This document shows, in pieces, positions 1 to 8,712 of a stretch of DNA of 64,000 nucleotides; within the stretch, counting starts at the first letter, position 1; every line of letters starts with the position of its first letter. Origin of the DNA: an uncultured Prochlorococcus sp. (lineage in GTDB: Bacteria > Cyanobacteriota > Cyanobacteriia > PCC-6307 > Cyanobiaceae); the NCBI GenBank assembly GCA_902521995.1, contig CABYTO010000002.1, positions 62,001-126,000 of the forward strand. Reading direction: 5' to 3'. The notes under the pieces were generated by a model. That model was not told where the DNA came from and ran no database searches. It saw only the letters and a program-made list of their open reading frames with translations. The translations under genes were made by a program, and so were the position numbers.

Positions 1-369
1 AGAATTAGTATTTTCTTGATTTTTTAAGGCATTTTCTCTTTTATAACTTTTCCACCCAGTTATACCCCTTGAACATGGATCGAGTAGTACTTTTTTTTCA
101 TAGTTATTGTTGATCGAATTATTTTTTTGTTTTACTCTAAAAGCATAAATACAACCTTCATTTAGATTTTTTACCTCCGCATGCCAGTAGGGACCTGTAT
201 TATGATTCTGATCTAGTTTCAATATACTTTTTGGGGAAATAGAGCCCTCTTTCTCAAACAATAAGATTTCTACATATTCTGCATTTGTGGCTACTAGGGA
301 AAAATTAACACCTTCTGAAGTTAGAGTACTTCCTAAGGGAAATGGTTTACCTTTATTTATATGAGTCAC
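1..369 (-). CDS. glgX: Glycogen debranching enzyme GlgX (isoamylase type), 5' part only
   Basis: The reverse strand from 369 to the window edge reads as about 123 residues beginning GKPFPLGSTLTSEGVNFSLV after a short leader. That pattern, followed by hydrophobic strands around VEILLFEKEGS and later GPYWHAEV, is the N-terminal carbohydrate-binding (CBM48, isoamylase N) domain of GlgX-type debranching enzymes, which cleave alpha-1,6 branches of glycogen. The catalytic barrel lies outside the window. I chose the GTG at 369 because an in-frame TAA lies a few codons upstream and no ATG is available. It is transcribed away from the HU gene. The family call is good; whether it is the GlgX or the plain isoamylase subtype cannot be settled from this fragment. 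Confidence 0.85.
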   Translation of the reverse strand, partial: MTHINKGKPFPLGSTLTSEGVNFSLVATNAEYVEILLFEKEGSISPKSILKLDQNHNTGPYWHAEVKNLNEGCIYAFRVKQKNNSINNNYEKKVLLDPCSRGITGWKSYKRENALKNQENTNS

Positions 370-993
370 TTTCTCTTTATCATTGATTAATTAAATATTG
401 AGATAAATTATTCAAATTACTGATATTAGAATAATAGATACAAAATTAAGAAAAAAACTAAAATTTAAGGTTTCACTAATCAACTTTATTTGATTTTGAG
501 ATTATTAATTTCCAAATTAATTACAAATTGTCTATCCATCTTCTTAAATGCATAAAGAGATTTATAGAGAAAGCTTAATTGTGAGAAAACCAGATTTTTC
601 TTGATTTCAAAATACAAATTATGTTTTTTCATGTGATGAGAAGGAAATATATCTGAAAATTAATAAAACATAATAAATGGCTCAAATTCTTAACTTTATT
701 TATCTTTGACATTTCTTTTCTGATAAATGAAGTTGGATTTTTTAAGGATAAATCAAGTGCTACCAATGGTTTTAGCTGTTTTATAGTTAAAGGGACTAAT
801 TTTAAATAACAAAAAAGTGAGGCTATAAAAATAAATGATGGAGCTAAAAATGTCCCAAAGATTTGTATAAAGCTTTGCGCCGCCGGCATTTTCGGTTGCC
901 GTATTTGTATTTGCTCCATATGATATGCAAGTTCGAGGTTTTAAGGCTTGCTTAAAACACTTGTCTTTAAATCTCTGCTTTATAAACAATTCA
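370..993. other. Long intergenic region with a GC-rich patch and a doubtful minus-strand reading frame
   Basis: About 620 bases with no convincing gene between the divergent glgX and HU genes. Most is strongly AT-rich, but about 876-903 is markedly GC-rich and holds a small inverted repeat (CGGCA, loop, TGCCG). A minus-strand frame (629-919, ATG start, 96 codons) contains one hydrophobic stretch (FLAPSFIFIASLFCYL). It resembles no protein I recognise. It could be a decayed membrane-protein gene, or the region could carry a small RNA and the HU promoter. Confidence 0.4.
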
Positions 994-1269
994 ATGAACA
1001 AAGCTGATTTAGTAAATCTTGTTGCTGCTCGTACAGAGCTCACAAAAACTGATGTTTCTTTAGTTGTTGATGCAGCTATTGAAACTATTGTTGACTCAGT
1101 AGTGGAAGGCAAAAAAGTCTCCTTACTAGGATTTGGTTCTTTCGAGCCAAGAGATCGTTCTGCAAGACAGGGATTAAACCCTAAGACAGGCGAAAAAATA
1201 GCAATACCTGCTAAAAGAGTTCCAACATTTTCTGCAGGTAAACTTTTTAAGGATAGAGTTCAAGGGTAA
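994..1269 (+). CDS. hup: DNA-binding protein HU
   Basis: A 91-residue protein of the usual HU/IHF length. It starts MNKADLVNLVAARTELTKTD and contains the family hallmark GFGSFEPRDRSARQGLNPKT around residues 47-66, followed by the KRVPTFSAGKLFKDRV tail. HU proteins are small dimeric nucleoid proteins that bend DNA. The frame stays open to 925, but the ATG at 994 matches the N-terminus of the family exactly, and the upstream codons (MQVRGFKACL...) do not look like HU. It stands alone and is closed by a clear terminator 30 bases after the stop. Confidence 0.97.
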   Translation: MNKADLVNLVAARTELTKTDVSLVVDAAIETIVDSVVEGKKVSLLGFGSFEPRDRSARQGLNPKTGEKIAIPAKRVPTFSAGKLFKDRVQG

Positions 1270-1301
1270 TCTTCTTAATCTATTTCTTCTTTTAATGGCA
1301 A

Positions 1302-1329
1302 GGTGCTCTTTTAGAGCATCTTTTTTTTT
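1302..1329 (+). terminator. Rho-independent terminator of the HU gene
   Basis: A 7-bp stem (GGTGCTC pairing with GAGCATC, one G-U pair) with a TTTTA loop is followed directly by a run of nine T. It lies 32 bases after the HU stop codon and points the same way. Confidence 0.85.
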
Positions 1330-1406
1330 AATTTTAATAAAATGGAAATAGCTAAATGACCAAAACTATTAAAAAGGCATCTCAAATTTTAAAGTCTTAA
1401 TAAGTA

Positions 1407-1718
1407 ATGAAATATTTAACTTTTTTATTACTAGAATTTTTGTTAATAACTAATTTTGTTTTGGCAGAATCAATACCTACTAAATCCAAGATTTTAAAAA
1501 ATGCAAATTATTGTAGTAAAGATTCTCAAGCCCAAGTTTGTAGAGAGTTGGTTTTTGAAATAGAAAAACTTCAATTACTTGTATTTGACCAAAATAGATT
1601 CAAATGTCAATCAAGTTTATTGGGGTTGCAGTCGGCAATTGTTGAAGCTCATTTTTTAAAAAATTTCTCAAATGAAAGAATTTCATTTACGATCCCATAT
1701 GTGATTAAAAATTGTTAA
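1407..1718 (+). CDS. Small secreted protein with four cysteines, unknown function
   Basis: 103 residues. Residues 1-20 form a typical signal peptide (Lys at position 2, hydrophobic core LTFLLLEFLLITNF, cleavage likely after VLA). The mature part of about 83 residues has four cysteines (in NYCSK, QVCRE, FKCQS and the C-terminal NC), which suggests disulfides in the periplasm or thylakoid lumen. It follows the HU terminator and precedes two further small membrane-protein genes in the same direction. I do not recognise the family; the coding assignment rests on the signal peptide and regular composition. Confidence 0.6.
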   Translation: MKYLTFLLLEFLLITNFVLAESIPTKSKILKNANYCSKDSQAQVCRELVFEIEKLQLLVFDQNRFKCQSSLLGLQSAIVEAHFLKNFSNERISFTIPYVIKNC

Positions 1719-1772
1719 TTATTAAAAAAATTTATTTTTTTGGAATATTATAAATTTGGATTTTAAGTTTTA

Positions 1773-2015
1773 ATGGTAAAAGGTTTTTCTGATAATGAAG
1801 TTAAGAATAATAATCAAAATACTCAAATAAAAGAAAAAAAAGGCTTAGCTGGTTTTCTTAAAGGCAAGAAATTTACTTACACTTTGCCAGGCAAAAAACA
1901 AATAAATATTTTTGGATCAATAGTAATAGGCTTAAATATGATTTTAGTATTGCTAGTTATCCTGTATTTAAAGAATCAAGAATTCCATGACTTTGTATTT
2001 AATGTTGGACGTTAG
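1773..2015 (+). CDS. Small single-span membrane protein, unknown function
   Basis: 80 residues. The first 45 are hydrophilic and Lys/Asn-rich, with a basic Gly-Lys segment GLAGFLKGKKFTYTLPGKK. A single membrane helix follows (about 46-66, FGSIVIGLNMILVLLVILYL) and then a short tail. The arrangement suggests an N-in anchor protein. It lies 54 bases after the secreted protein at 1407 and 58 bases before the next small gene, so the three may be co-transcribed. No family recognised. Confidence 0.6.
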   Translation: MVKGFSDNEVKNNNQNTQIKEKKGLAGFLKGKKFTYTLPGKKQINIFGSIVIGLNMILVLLVILYLKNQEFHDFVFNVGR

Positions 2016-2073
2016 CTATATTTTTAGATCGAAAAAATTTTTTAATTGATATATTAAGATTTTAGAAATTCTT

Positions 2074-2331
2074 ATGAAGGTAGTAAATTTAGTTTCTCAA
2101 ATATTTTTTTTGTTAGTGATCATTCTGTTTTTGATATATTTTCTAACAGGTTATGACTCCGCTTTTGAGGCAGACCAAAATTGTCATTCATATCTTTCAA
2201 GTTACGATAACCCATCTGGAAATTATGGTTGTGATCATGATACTGAGACACATCAGTGGATACTTTACGAGTCCAATGAAAGTAAAGAACCAGCAAAAAT
2301 TATTAAGAAATTTAGGTACAAGTTTTTATAA
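2074..2331 (+). CDS. Small membrane-anchored protein, unknown function
   Basis: 85 residues with an N-terminal hydrophobic helix (about 7-26, VSQIFFLLVIILFLIYFLTG) followed by an acidic soluble part of about 58 residues with two cysteines (NCHS and YGCDHD) and a basic end. The helix could be an uncleaved anchor. Its 3' end overlaps the convergent gene ending at 2326 by six bases. A shorter alternative frame inside it looks like a shadow. I do not recognise the family. Confidence 0.6.
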   Translation: MKVVNLVSQIFFLLVIILFLIYFLTGYDSAFEADQNCHSYLSSYDNPSGNYGCDHDTETHQWILYESNESKEPAKIIKKFRYKFL

Positions 2332-2538
2332 ATTAATTTTCTTATAAAAAAACTTTGCACTTATTATTGATATTATCGCTGTAATTGCGAAAGTAAGATA
2401 CTGATATATGCTTCCTTCTAAGTAAATTTTATTTTTATAAAGAGGATAATCAATGAAAGAGCCTAATGTTCCCCAAATTATTACCCACACAGATATGTAT
2501 AAGATTGCTTTTATTGGATTAGATTTTTTTTCTTCCAT
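2326..2538 (-). CDS. Conserved-looking two-helix membrane protein
   Basis: 70 residues with two hydrophobic helices, one at about 10-28 (AILYISVWVIIWGTLGSFI) and one at about 45-62 (LTFAITAIISIISAKFF), joined by a short loop YPLYKNKIYLEG. It sits just downstream of the Hli gene on the same strand (two bases between them), so the two are likely one transcript. I believe similar proteins are widespread in cyanobacteria, but no function comes to mind; a role in thylakoids is only guessed from the neighbour. Confidence 0.65.
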   Translation of the reverse strand: MEEKKSNPIKAILYISVWVIIWGTLGSFIDYPLYKNKIYLEGSIYQYLTFAITAIISIISAKFFYKKINL

Positions 2539-2540
2539 TT

Positions 2541-2786
2541 TTAATTGATACCAAAAATTGAAGAAGTCACAGGCCTTCCGCTAAAAACCAACTCGGTTAA
2601 TATGAGCATTAAGAACCCAATCATAGCTGCTCTACCATTTACAAGCTCAGCACTGCTATTGAATCCAAAAACATCTTTAACCTCATCCCCCTGATTGTCT
2701 ACCCATTTTGAGTATTCATTATCACTTGATGATGTATTACTAATACCATCATTTTGATTTTCCACTGGAGAGTCGTTTTCTTGCAT
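2541..2786 (-). CDS. hli: High-light-inducible protein (Hli/Scp), one-helix LHC-like
   Basis: 81 residues. The C-terminal half carries the chlorophyll-binding motif of the Hli family, ELVNGRAAMIGFLMLILTEL (ExxNGRxAMxGF), spanning the single thylakoid helix; the first 45 residues are acidic and Ser/Asn-rich. Hli proteins bind chlorophyll and carotenoid and protect photosystems and chlorophyll-synthesis intermediates under stress. The N-terminal extension is longer than in the shortest Hli proteins. It is followed by the two-helix protein at 2326 and preceded by cobD on the same strand. Confidence 0.9.
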   Translation of the reverse strand: MQENDSPVENQNDGISNTSSSDNEYSKWVDNQGDEVKDVFGFNSSAELVNGRAAMIGFLMLILTELVFSGRPVTSSIFGIN

Positions 2787-2829
2787 TGATTTTTAGGTTT
2801 ATTCTAATAACTTTTAAACTAATTTATTA

Positions 2830-3855
2830 TCAAATTAAACTCGATATTATAAAAAAAATTAAGGCAAAAATTATTATCCATAAAAATTGTAATCTCGTAA
2901 TTAATTGACAAATTAATTTGATTTTTTCTTCAGTGCAATTATCTCCAGTCTCATTAATTATTGGCTTTTCAATAATTTCATTTTTATATTTACTTTTACC
3001 TCCCAATTTAATACCGGAAATATAGGCAAATATAGCTTCTGAAATCCCAGCATTAGGCGAATCATATTTTTTACCATCAAGATAACTTTTTTTTATGATT
3101 GATCCATACTCATTAACTTTAGAGCTAACTAAAGGTAACGTGATTAAGACTAGTCTTGAAGGAACAAATGTAAAAATATCTTCGATTTTTGCACTGAAAA
3201 AACCCAAATATCTAAAATAATCATATTTGTAACCTACCATTGAATCTAAAGTACTTATGGCTTTATAGGAAAAACCAAGTGATAAAGGTCCTGGTAGAAA
3301 AATTGAATACTTCATAAAAATAATTCCAATAAAAATCCAAAATAATGGTCCAAATATTCCATCAACAGAATTTTCGGTAAGGCTTTCGGTACTTGATCTC
3401 AAGAGATGTTTTATAGAAGATGACCTTACATTCCTACTTACTATTCTTTGTACCTTCTCTCTTATTATTTTCTTATTTTGGTTATTAATTTCCTTGCGTT
3501 CTATTAGCTCTGCAATCTCTTTCACACTTGAAATAAGTCCTTTAGTCGCAATACAACTTGAAAGCCCAAAAAGAATTAACAATCCAACAAAAAAATGATT
3601 TCTCGATTGTACATAACTTAGTTCTATCAATTTCCCTAAACCAAAACTCATTCCAATAGCAGATATAGCTAAGAAGAAACCGCCCCAAAACAATATATTT
3701 TTATTTTCTCCAAAATTGTTTATTAGGTAATCAGATATTTTTTTTATATAAACGCCAATTACTTGAACAGGGTGGATTAAAAATCTTGGATCGCCGATCA
3801 ACATATCAAAACCAATCGATCCAAGGAATATTAAAAATAAATTTATTTCAGCCAA
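2830..3855 (-). CDS. cobD: Cobalamin biosynthesis protein CobD/CbiB (adenosylcobinamide-phosphate synthase)
   Basis: 341 residues, multi-spanning, with family motifs near the N-terminus ([16 protein letters not shown]) and in the middle ([18 protein letters not shown]), plus [14 protein letters not shown]. The family joins an aminopropanol arm to cobyric acid late in (pseudo)cobalamin synthesis at the membrane. The C-terminus is a hydrophobic helix. The start overlaps the end of ilvC by 13 bases, so translation is probably coupled although the pathways are unrelated. A second corrin gene, cobL, lies at 53.9 kb. Confidence 0.93.
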   Translation of the reverse strand: MAEINLFLIFLGSIGFDMLIGDPRFLIHPVQVIGVYIKKISDYLINNFGENKNILFWGGFFLAISAIGMSFGLGKLIELSYVQSRNHFFVGLLILFGLSSCIATKGLISSVKEIAELIERKEINNQNKKIIREKVQRIVSRNVRSSSIKHLLRSSTESLTENSVDGIFGPLFWIFIGIIFMKYSIFLPGPLSLGFSYKAISTLDSMVGYKYDYFRYLGFFSAKIEDIFTFVPSRLVLITLPLVSSKVNEYGSIIKKSYLDGKKYDSPNAGISEAIFAYISGIKLGGKSKYKNEIIEKPIINETGDNCTEEKIKLICQLITRLQFLWIIIFALIFFIISSLI

Positions 3856-4832
3856 CTGAACATCGAACGCAGACCTTTACCCACTTTCTCAATTTCATGT
3901 TTTGAGTTCTCTTCTCTTAATTTTGTCATTAAGGGTTTGTTTTTATCGCATTCTTCCACAAAATTCTTAGCGAAAGTTCCATCTTGTATATCTTTTAGAA
4001 TTTTATGCATTTCTTTCTTTGTATCGCTATTGATAAGTCTTTTACCACTTACATAATCTCCATATTCTGCAGTATTTGAAATAGAATCTCTCATCTGAGA
4101 TAAGCCTCCCTTCACCATTAAGTCAACAATAAGTTTAACTTCATGTAAGCATTCGAAGTAAGCAAGTTCGGGTTGATAACCTGCCTCTACAAGAGTTTCA
4201 AATCCTGACTTGACCAGTTCTGATAATCCTCCGCACAAAACCGCTTGCTCGCCAAATAAATCAGTTTCTGTTTCTTCTTTAAAGTTTGTTTCAAGAATTC
4301 CAGCTCTCGTTCCTCCAATTCCTTTGGCGTAGGCCATTGCCAATGATCTTGCACTTCCGGAAGAATCCTGCTCAACTGCAAAGAGTGCTGGAACTCCTTG
4401 ACCGTTCTGATATTCCCAACGAACAGTGTGTCCAGGTCCTTTTGGGGCAATCATTACAACATCTACAAAACTAGGAGGTTTGATAAGTCCGAATCTTATA
4501 TTAAAGCCATGAGCAAAACTTAGTATCTTCCCTTCTTTTAAGTTTGGTTCTATTTCCTTAAGGTAAACATCTTTCTGAAACTCATCGGGGAGTAAAATCA
4601 TAATCCAGTCTGCTTTTTCGCAAGCTTCAGAAACGCTAAAGACTCGTAGACCATCGCTGATGGCTTTGCTTTCAGACTTACTTCCTTTATATAATCCAAC
4701 TATTACATCCATACCGCTATCTTTAAGATTTAGGGCATGTGCATGACCTTGTGATCCATATCCAATAATCGCTATTGTTTTATTATTTAAAAGACTTAGA
4801 TCTGCATCTGTGTCGTAAAAGAGTTGGGTCAT
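3843..4832 (-). CDS. ilvC: Ketol-acid reductoisomerase
   Basis: 329 residues, the normal length of class I enzymes. The NADPH-binding loop [17 protein letters not shown] lies at about 24-40. The C-terminal knotted domain has the metal-binding stretch [16 protein letters not shown] and [13 protein letters not shown]. The enzyme converts acetolactate or acetohydroxybutyrate to dihydroxy acids for branched-chain amino acids. It is the third gene of a run clpR-clpP-ilvC-cobD on the minus strand, with 111 bases between clpP and ilvC. Confidence 0.97.
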   Translation of the reverse strand: MTQLFYDTDADLSLLNNKTIAIIGYGSQGHAHALNLKDSGMDVIVGLYKGSKSESKAISDGLRVFSVSEACEKADWIMILLPDEFQKDVYLKEIEPNLKEGKILSFAHGFNIRFGLIKPPSFVDVVMIAPKGPGHTVRWEYQNGQGVPALFAVEQDSSGSARSLAMAYAKGIGGTRAGILETNFKEETETDLFGEQAVLCGGLSELVKSGFETLVEAGYQPELAYFECLHEVKLIVDLMVKGGLSQMRDSISNTAEYGDYVSGKRLINSDTKKEMHKILKDIQDGTFAKNFVEECDKNKPLMTKLREENSKHEIEKVGKGLRSMFSWLK

Positions 4833-4943
4833 TAGTTGTAGCTTCTTTGCGTTTGATAATTATTATTTTAGACATTAAGGTGGTAATAAACCAAAAAAAT
4901 TATTAATTTAAAAAATTAAAATAAAAATATTAATTTGGGAAGT

Positions 4944-5555
4944 TTAAGACTGATTTGCTTCGCTTGGATGTGTAATTACTCTATCAATTAATCCATAATT
5001 TTTTGCTTCCTCCGCACTTAGAAAATAATCTCTATCAGTATCCTTTTCAATTTTCTCAAATGATTGGCCCGTCATATCTGCCATAGACATGTTTAACATA
5101 TCTTTAATTCTTAAAATTTCTTTGGCTTCTATTTCAATATCACTTGCTTGGCGCTGAGATGTCCCTCCTAAGGGTTGATGAATCATTATTCTGCTGTGAG
5201 GCAAAGCAACTCTTTTACCTTTTGTACCAGCGGCCAGTAGGAACGCTCCCATTGAGGCTGCGAGGCCTACGCATATAGTTACTACATCACTTTTTACGTA
5301 TTTAATAGTGTCATAAATTGCCAAGCCAGCAGTTACTGATCCTCCTGGGCTATTTATATACAGATAGATAGGTTTGGAATTATCATCGGAATCTAGATAA
5401 AGCATTTGTGCAACAAGGCTATTAGCAATACCATCATTTACTTCTTGTCCAAGAAAAAGAATTCTTTCAACACCTAGTCTTGTATATATATCGACCCATC
5501 TTTCGTATTGACTTCCTGGAAGTCTGTAAGGCACGCTTGGAGTTCCTATTGGCAT
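4944..5555 (-). CDS. clpP: ATP-dependent Clp protease proteolytic subunit (active ClpP)
   Basis: 203 residues. It has the catalytic serine in [17 protein letters not shown], the catalytic histidine in [11 protein letters not shown] and the aspartate near EKDTDRDYF, so the full triad is present. It starts 24 bases after the stop of the ClpR-type gene on the same strand. In cyanobacteria this pair (ClpP3 and ClpR) forms a mixed heptamer ring served by ClpC; that subunit role is taken from known cyanobacterial systems, not from the sequence. The stop precedes ilvC by 111 bases. Confidence 0.95.
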   Translation of the reverse strand: MPIGTPSVPYRLPGSQYERWVDIYTRLGVERILFLGQEVNDGIANSLVAQMLYLDSDDNSKPIYLYINSPGGSVTAGLAIYDTIKYVKSDVVTICVGLAASMGAFLLAAGTKGKRVALPHSRIMIHQPLGGTSQRQASDIEIEAKEILRIKDMLNMSMADMTGQSFEKIEKDTDRDYFLSAEEAKNYGLIDRVITHPSEANQS

Positions 5556-5579
5556 GATTTTAAAATAGTTTTGTGAGTT

Positions 5580-6251
5580 TTAAATTTTATTTGGGAGATC
5601 TTTTTGACTTGTGAGTATTCTATCGATAACTCCATAATCTAGTGCTTCTTGGGGGTTGAAATAACTCATCCTGTCAGAGTCTTTTGAGAGTTCTTCGATT
5701 GTCTTTCCAGTATTACGAGACAAAATCTCCAGCATTGATTTTTTATTTTTCAAAACTTCCTCAGCTCTTATTTGGATATCGGTTGCTTGGCCTCTTGCCC
5801 CGCTTATAGGTTGATGCAAAACAATAGAAGCATGTGGAAGAGCTGCTCTTTGTCCCTTAGTGCCAGATGAAAGAATAACTGCAGCAGTACCCATTGCTTG
5901 TCCGATACAAATCGTGTGTACTGGAGGCTTAATATAGCTTATGGTATCGCAGATAGCGAAAGCTTCTGTTTCAAAACCAACTGCATCACCAGTGTACCAA
6001 CTTGTCCCAGTTGAATTGATATAGAAATATATTGGTTTTTCTGGATCCTCAAACTCTAAATAAAGAAGTTGAGCAATGATTAGCTCAGTAACATCCATTC
6101 CTAGTTGTCTTTTCGCATCATCATCTGAAAATAATGGTAAACCAAGGTAAACAATTCGCTCTTTCAGTAAAAGAGAGGGGAGATCTGGTGGCGGGGTCCT
6201 CATAACGGTGTTTTCGCCGTAATAAGGAGCAGATACAGTCATATGTATCAC
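5580..6251 (-). CDS. clpR: ClpR, catalytically inactive ClpP-like subunit
   Basis: 223 residues, about 20 more than ClpP. The fold is clearly ClpP (YLEFEDPEKPIYFYINSTG, LPHASIVLHQPISG), but the nucleophile position reads GQAMGTAAVIL, so the serine of the normal SMG motif is replaced by glycine. The histidine is kept. An insertion TSWYTGDAVGFETEAFAICD is present between the strands, as is typical of ClpR. It is the promoter-proximal gene of clpR-clpP. Loss of the serine marks a structural partner rather than a protease. Confidence 0.93.
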   Translation of the reverse strand: MIHMTVSAPYYGENTVMRTPPPDLPSLLLKERIVYLGLPLFSDDDAKRQLGMDVTELIIAQLLYLEFEDPEKPIYFYINSTGTSWYTGDAVGFETEAFAICDTISYIKPPVHTICIGQAMGTAAVILSSGTKGQRAALPHASIVLHQPISGARGQATDIQIRAEEVLKNKKSMLEILSRNTGKTIEELSKDSDRMSYFNPQEALDYGVIDRILTSQKDLPNKI

Positions 6252-6282
6252 AAAATTAAGATTGAACTGATTCTAGCTAGAT

Positions 6283-7392
6283 TTAGCCCTGTGTCGCTGG
6301 TGATTTAAAAGATTTGTTTGACTCAGGATTATTTATTAGTTTTCCAAAGACCATTCTTCCTGTAGGAGTTTGTAATGCTCCTGTGATGACAATATCTAAT
6401 CTGCTTCCCACAAAATTCTTTGCCTCATCAATAACAACCATTGTGCCGTCATCTAAATATCCAATACCTTGCATTTTTTCTTTGCCTTCTCTAACGATTT
6501 TTATATTAAGTGACTCTCCTGGTTGTACTTCTGGCCTTAAAGCAATAACCAAATCACTCAAATTCATAACTTTTAATTCTTTAACTTCAGCGATCTGAGA
6601 AAGATTATAATCAGCCGTAATTAAAGTCCCTGTCATGTCCTCAGTAATTTTAAGGAGTTTTTCATCTACCCCATTACCTTCATATTTTGTTGGGTTTATT
6701 ACAAGTCTTCTCCCATATAAATCTCTTAATTCTTTTAATAACTTGAGACCTCTTCTGCCTTTCGACCTTTTTTCATTACTGCTTGAGTCAGCTAAAGTTT
6801 GTAATTCATCAATTACACTTTGAGCAACAATTAATTGCCCTTCCAATAAGCCGCAACTTAATAGACCATTGATTCTTCCATCAATAATTACGCTAGTATC
6901 TAGAATTTTTGGACTTGCAGCAGGGAGGATACCTTCATTGACTAGATATGCATCAGTGTTATTTGGATTGAATAATCTCAATAATGTCCTTCCATGAGTA
7001 TCTGCCAACTTATAACCAAGCACACCAAAGAAAATATTGCTTAATATAGCTGCTAATGGTTTTGCGAAAAAAACCTCTCTAGGGAAGGGAATTAATAGTA
7101 TTGGAGCTAGTAGGAGATTCGCAACAAGTAATCCTAAAATTAATCCAACGGACCTACTTATTAGTAAGTCCGTTGGCATTGTTCTTATTTGATCAAGAAA
7201 AGTCTTTCTAAGTTGAAGGAATACAAAACCAGCTGCTAATCCTACAAAAAAACCAATTATTGCTAAAACAATTCTAAAACCTTCTACATTAGATACCTGT
7301 TTAAGTATGTCAACCGGCAATAAATCAACACCAAGCCACCCTGAAGCAGCCCCAGAGAATACAAATAAAATTAATACTAAGATATCTGTCAT
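6283..7392 (-). CDS. Membrane-anchored PIN/TRAM domain protein (YacL-like)
   Basis: 369 residues. The first 150 hold about four membrane helices. A PIN nuclease-like domain follows (about 160-270), starting KILDTSVIIDGRINGL with the first acidic residues and ending LITADYNLSQIAEV. A TRAM RNA-binding domain lies at about 285-350 (GEGKEKMQGIGYLDDGTMVV-like). This order matches the Bacillus YacL family of putative membrane-bound RNases, whose substrate is not known to me. It lies 31 bases upstream of clpR on the same strand, so it may head that operon. Confidence 0.9.
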   Translation of the reverse strand: MTDILVLILFVFSGAASGWLGVDLLPVDILKQVSNVEGFRIVLAIIGFFVGLAAGFVFLQLRKTFLDQIRTMPTDLLISRSVGLILGLLVANLLLAPILLIPFPREVFFAKPLAAILSNIFFGVLGYKLADTHGRTLLRLFNPNNTDAYLVNEGILPAASPKILDTSVIIDGRINGLLSCGLLEGQLIVAQSVIDELQTLADSSSNEKRSKGRRGLKLLKELRDLYGRRLVINPTKYEGNGVDEKLLKITEDMTGTLITADYNLSQIAEVKELKVMNLSDLVIALRPEVQPGESLNIKIVREGKEKMQGIGYLDDGTMVVIDEAKNFVGSRLDIVITGALQTPTGRMVFGKLINNPESNKSFKSPATQG

Positions 7393-7488
7393 ATCTATAA
7401 TCTACTAGGATTTATTAATTGAGTAAATAAGGATTTTATTTTTTTCGATCCTTAATACTTTTTTGGAGCTTAAAAATGAATTTAGATT

Positions 7489-8712
7489 ATGAATAAGTTT
7501 CCAAGAAGTGCTTATGTGCACATCCCTTTTTGCCACAGAAGATGTTTTTATTGTGATTTTGCAGTTATTCCACTAGGAAACAACGTTGAAACTTTAAGAG
7601 GGTACGGAAGCAAAACTGTTCAAGAGTATTTGCAATTTTTATATAAAGAAATATTGTCAATTAAGCATAAATCACCTCTTTCGACAATTTATATAGGAGG
7701 TGGTACGCCATCAATTTTAGACCCTACACAAATCAAAGAATTAATTAATCTTTTTAAAGAAAATTATGGAATTGACTATGGGGCTGAAATCACTATGGAG
7801 GTTGATCCAGCTAGTTTTACTCAAGATGATCTTTATGGATTCATAAATGCTGGTATAAATAGGTTTAGTCTAGGAGTACAAAGTTTTAATAATCAGATTC
7901 TTCAAAAGTCGGGAAGGCGCCATTTGGGAGAAGATGCAGAAAAATCTTGTTTATGGTTGAAGAGAGAATATGATTCTGGGTTAATAAAAAGCTGGAGTTT
8001 AGATTTAATTCAAAACTTGCCACTTAGTGGATTTAAAGAATGGCAGGATGACTTAAATAAAGCAATAACATTTTCACCACCGCATGTATCTATTTACGAT
8101 CTAAATATTGAAAATGGGACTGTATTTAATAAATTAGTTAATTTAGGAAAATTAAAACTCCCAAGTGACGAAGAAGCTTTTAGAAATAGTGAATCAACCC
8201 ATCTAATTTTAAAAAACTCAGGGTATTCAAGATATGAAATCTCAAACTATTGCCTTCCACGACATCAATCGAGACATAATAGAGTTTATTGGAGTGGTTT
8301 AGGATGGTGGGGTTTTGGACAAGGTTCCACTAGTTCACCTTGGGGGGAAAAGTTAATTAGACCAAGAGTAAGTAAAGAATATAAAGAATGGGTAACTAGA
8401 CAATACGAATTTAATTTAGATTCATCCCTAACTAACAAGGGTTTTGTCTATAAAGAACTTGATGAGAAAATAATGTTGGGATTAAGACTCAAAGAGGGTG
8501 TAGATATCAAAGAATTGTTTAAACAACAAAAATGGGAAAACAAAAAATATGAAAGCAACTTCAGTAGATTACTTGAAGAATGGGAAAGATTTCTTGAAAG
8601 TGGTCTATTAGTAAGAAAAGGGAATAGATTCTTTTTAAGTGAGCCTAATGGAATGGAACTAAGCAATCAAGTTCTTGTTTCTATGTTTAAGTGGTGGGAT
8701 GATATTAATTAA
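7489..8712 (+). CDS. hemW: Radical-SAM protein, HemW / HemN-like
   Basis: 407 residues. The N-terminus reads AYVHIPFCHRRCFYCDF with the CxxxCxxC cluster motif of radical-SAM enzymes, followed by the GGGTPSIL SAM-binding motif. The later RFSLGVQSFN and SRYEISNYC stretches are typical of the HemN/HemW group. The family includes oxygen-independent coproporphyrinogen oxidase and the haem chaperone HemW; the shorter N-terminus and lack of the HemN-specific extension favour HemW. The 3' end overlaps convergent panB by eight bases. Confidence 0.88.
   Translation: MNKFPRSAYVHIPFCHRRCFYCDFAVIPLGNNVETLRGYGSKTVQEYLQFLYKEILSIKHKSPLSTIYIGGGTPSILDPTQIKELINLFKENYGIDYGAEITMEVDPASFTQDDLYGFINAGINRFSLGVQSFNNQILQKSGRRHLGEDAEKSCLWLKREYDSGLIKSWSLDLIQNLPLSGFKEWQDDLNKAITFSPPHVSIYDLNIENGTVFNKLVNLGKLKLPSDEEAFRNSESTHLILKNSGYSRYEISNYCLPRHQSRHNRVYWSGLGWWGFGQGSTSSPWGEKLIRPRVSKEYKEWVTRQYEFNLDSSLTNKGFVYKELDEKIMLGLRLKEGVDIKELFKQQKWENKKYESNFSRLLEEWERFLESGLLVRKGNRFFLSEPNGMELSNQVLVSMFKWWDDIN

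Noticed and set aside
925-993. Longer HU start (MQVRGFKACL...)
   Set aside because: No HU protein has such an extension, and the ATG at 994 gives the standard N-terminus.
753-1112. Minus-strand frame of 119 codons overlapping HU
   Set aside because: It lies antisense to the HU coding start, with Ser/Thr-rich composition typical of shadows of a coding gene; not a believable protein.
4187-4474. Frames of 62-87 codons inside ilvC on both strands
   Set aside because: They overlap a fully conserved ilvC and have no recognisable domain.
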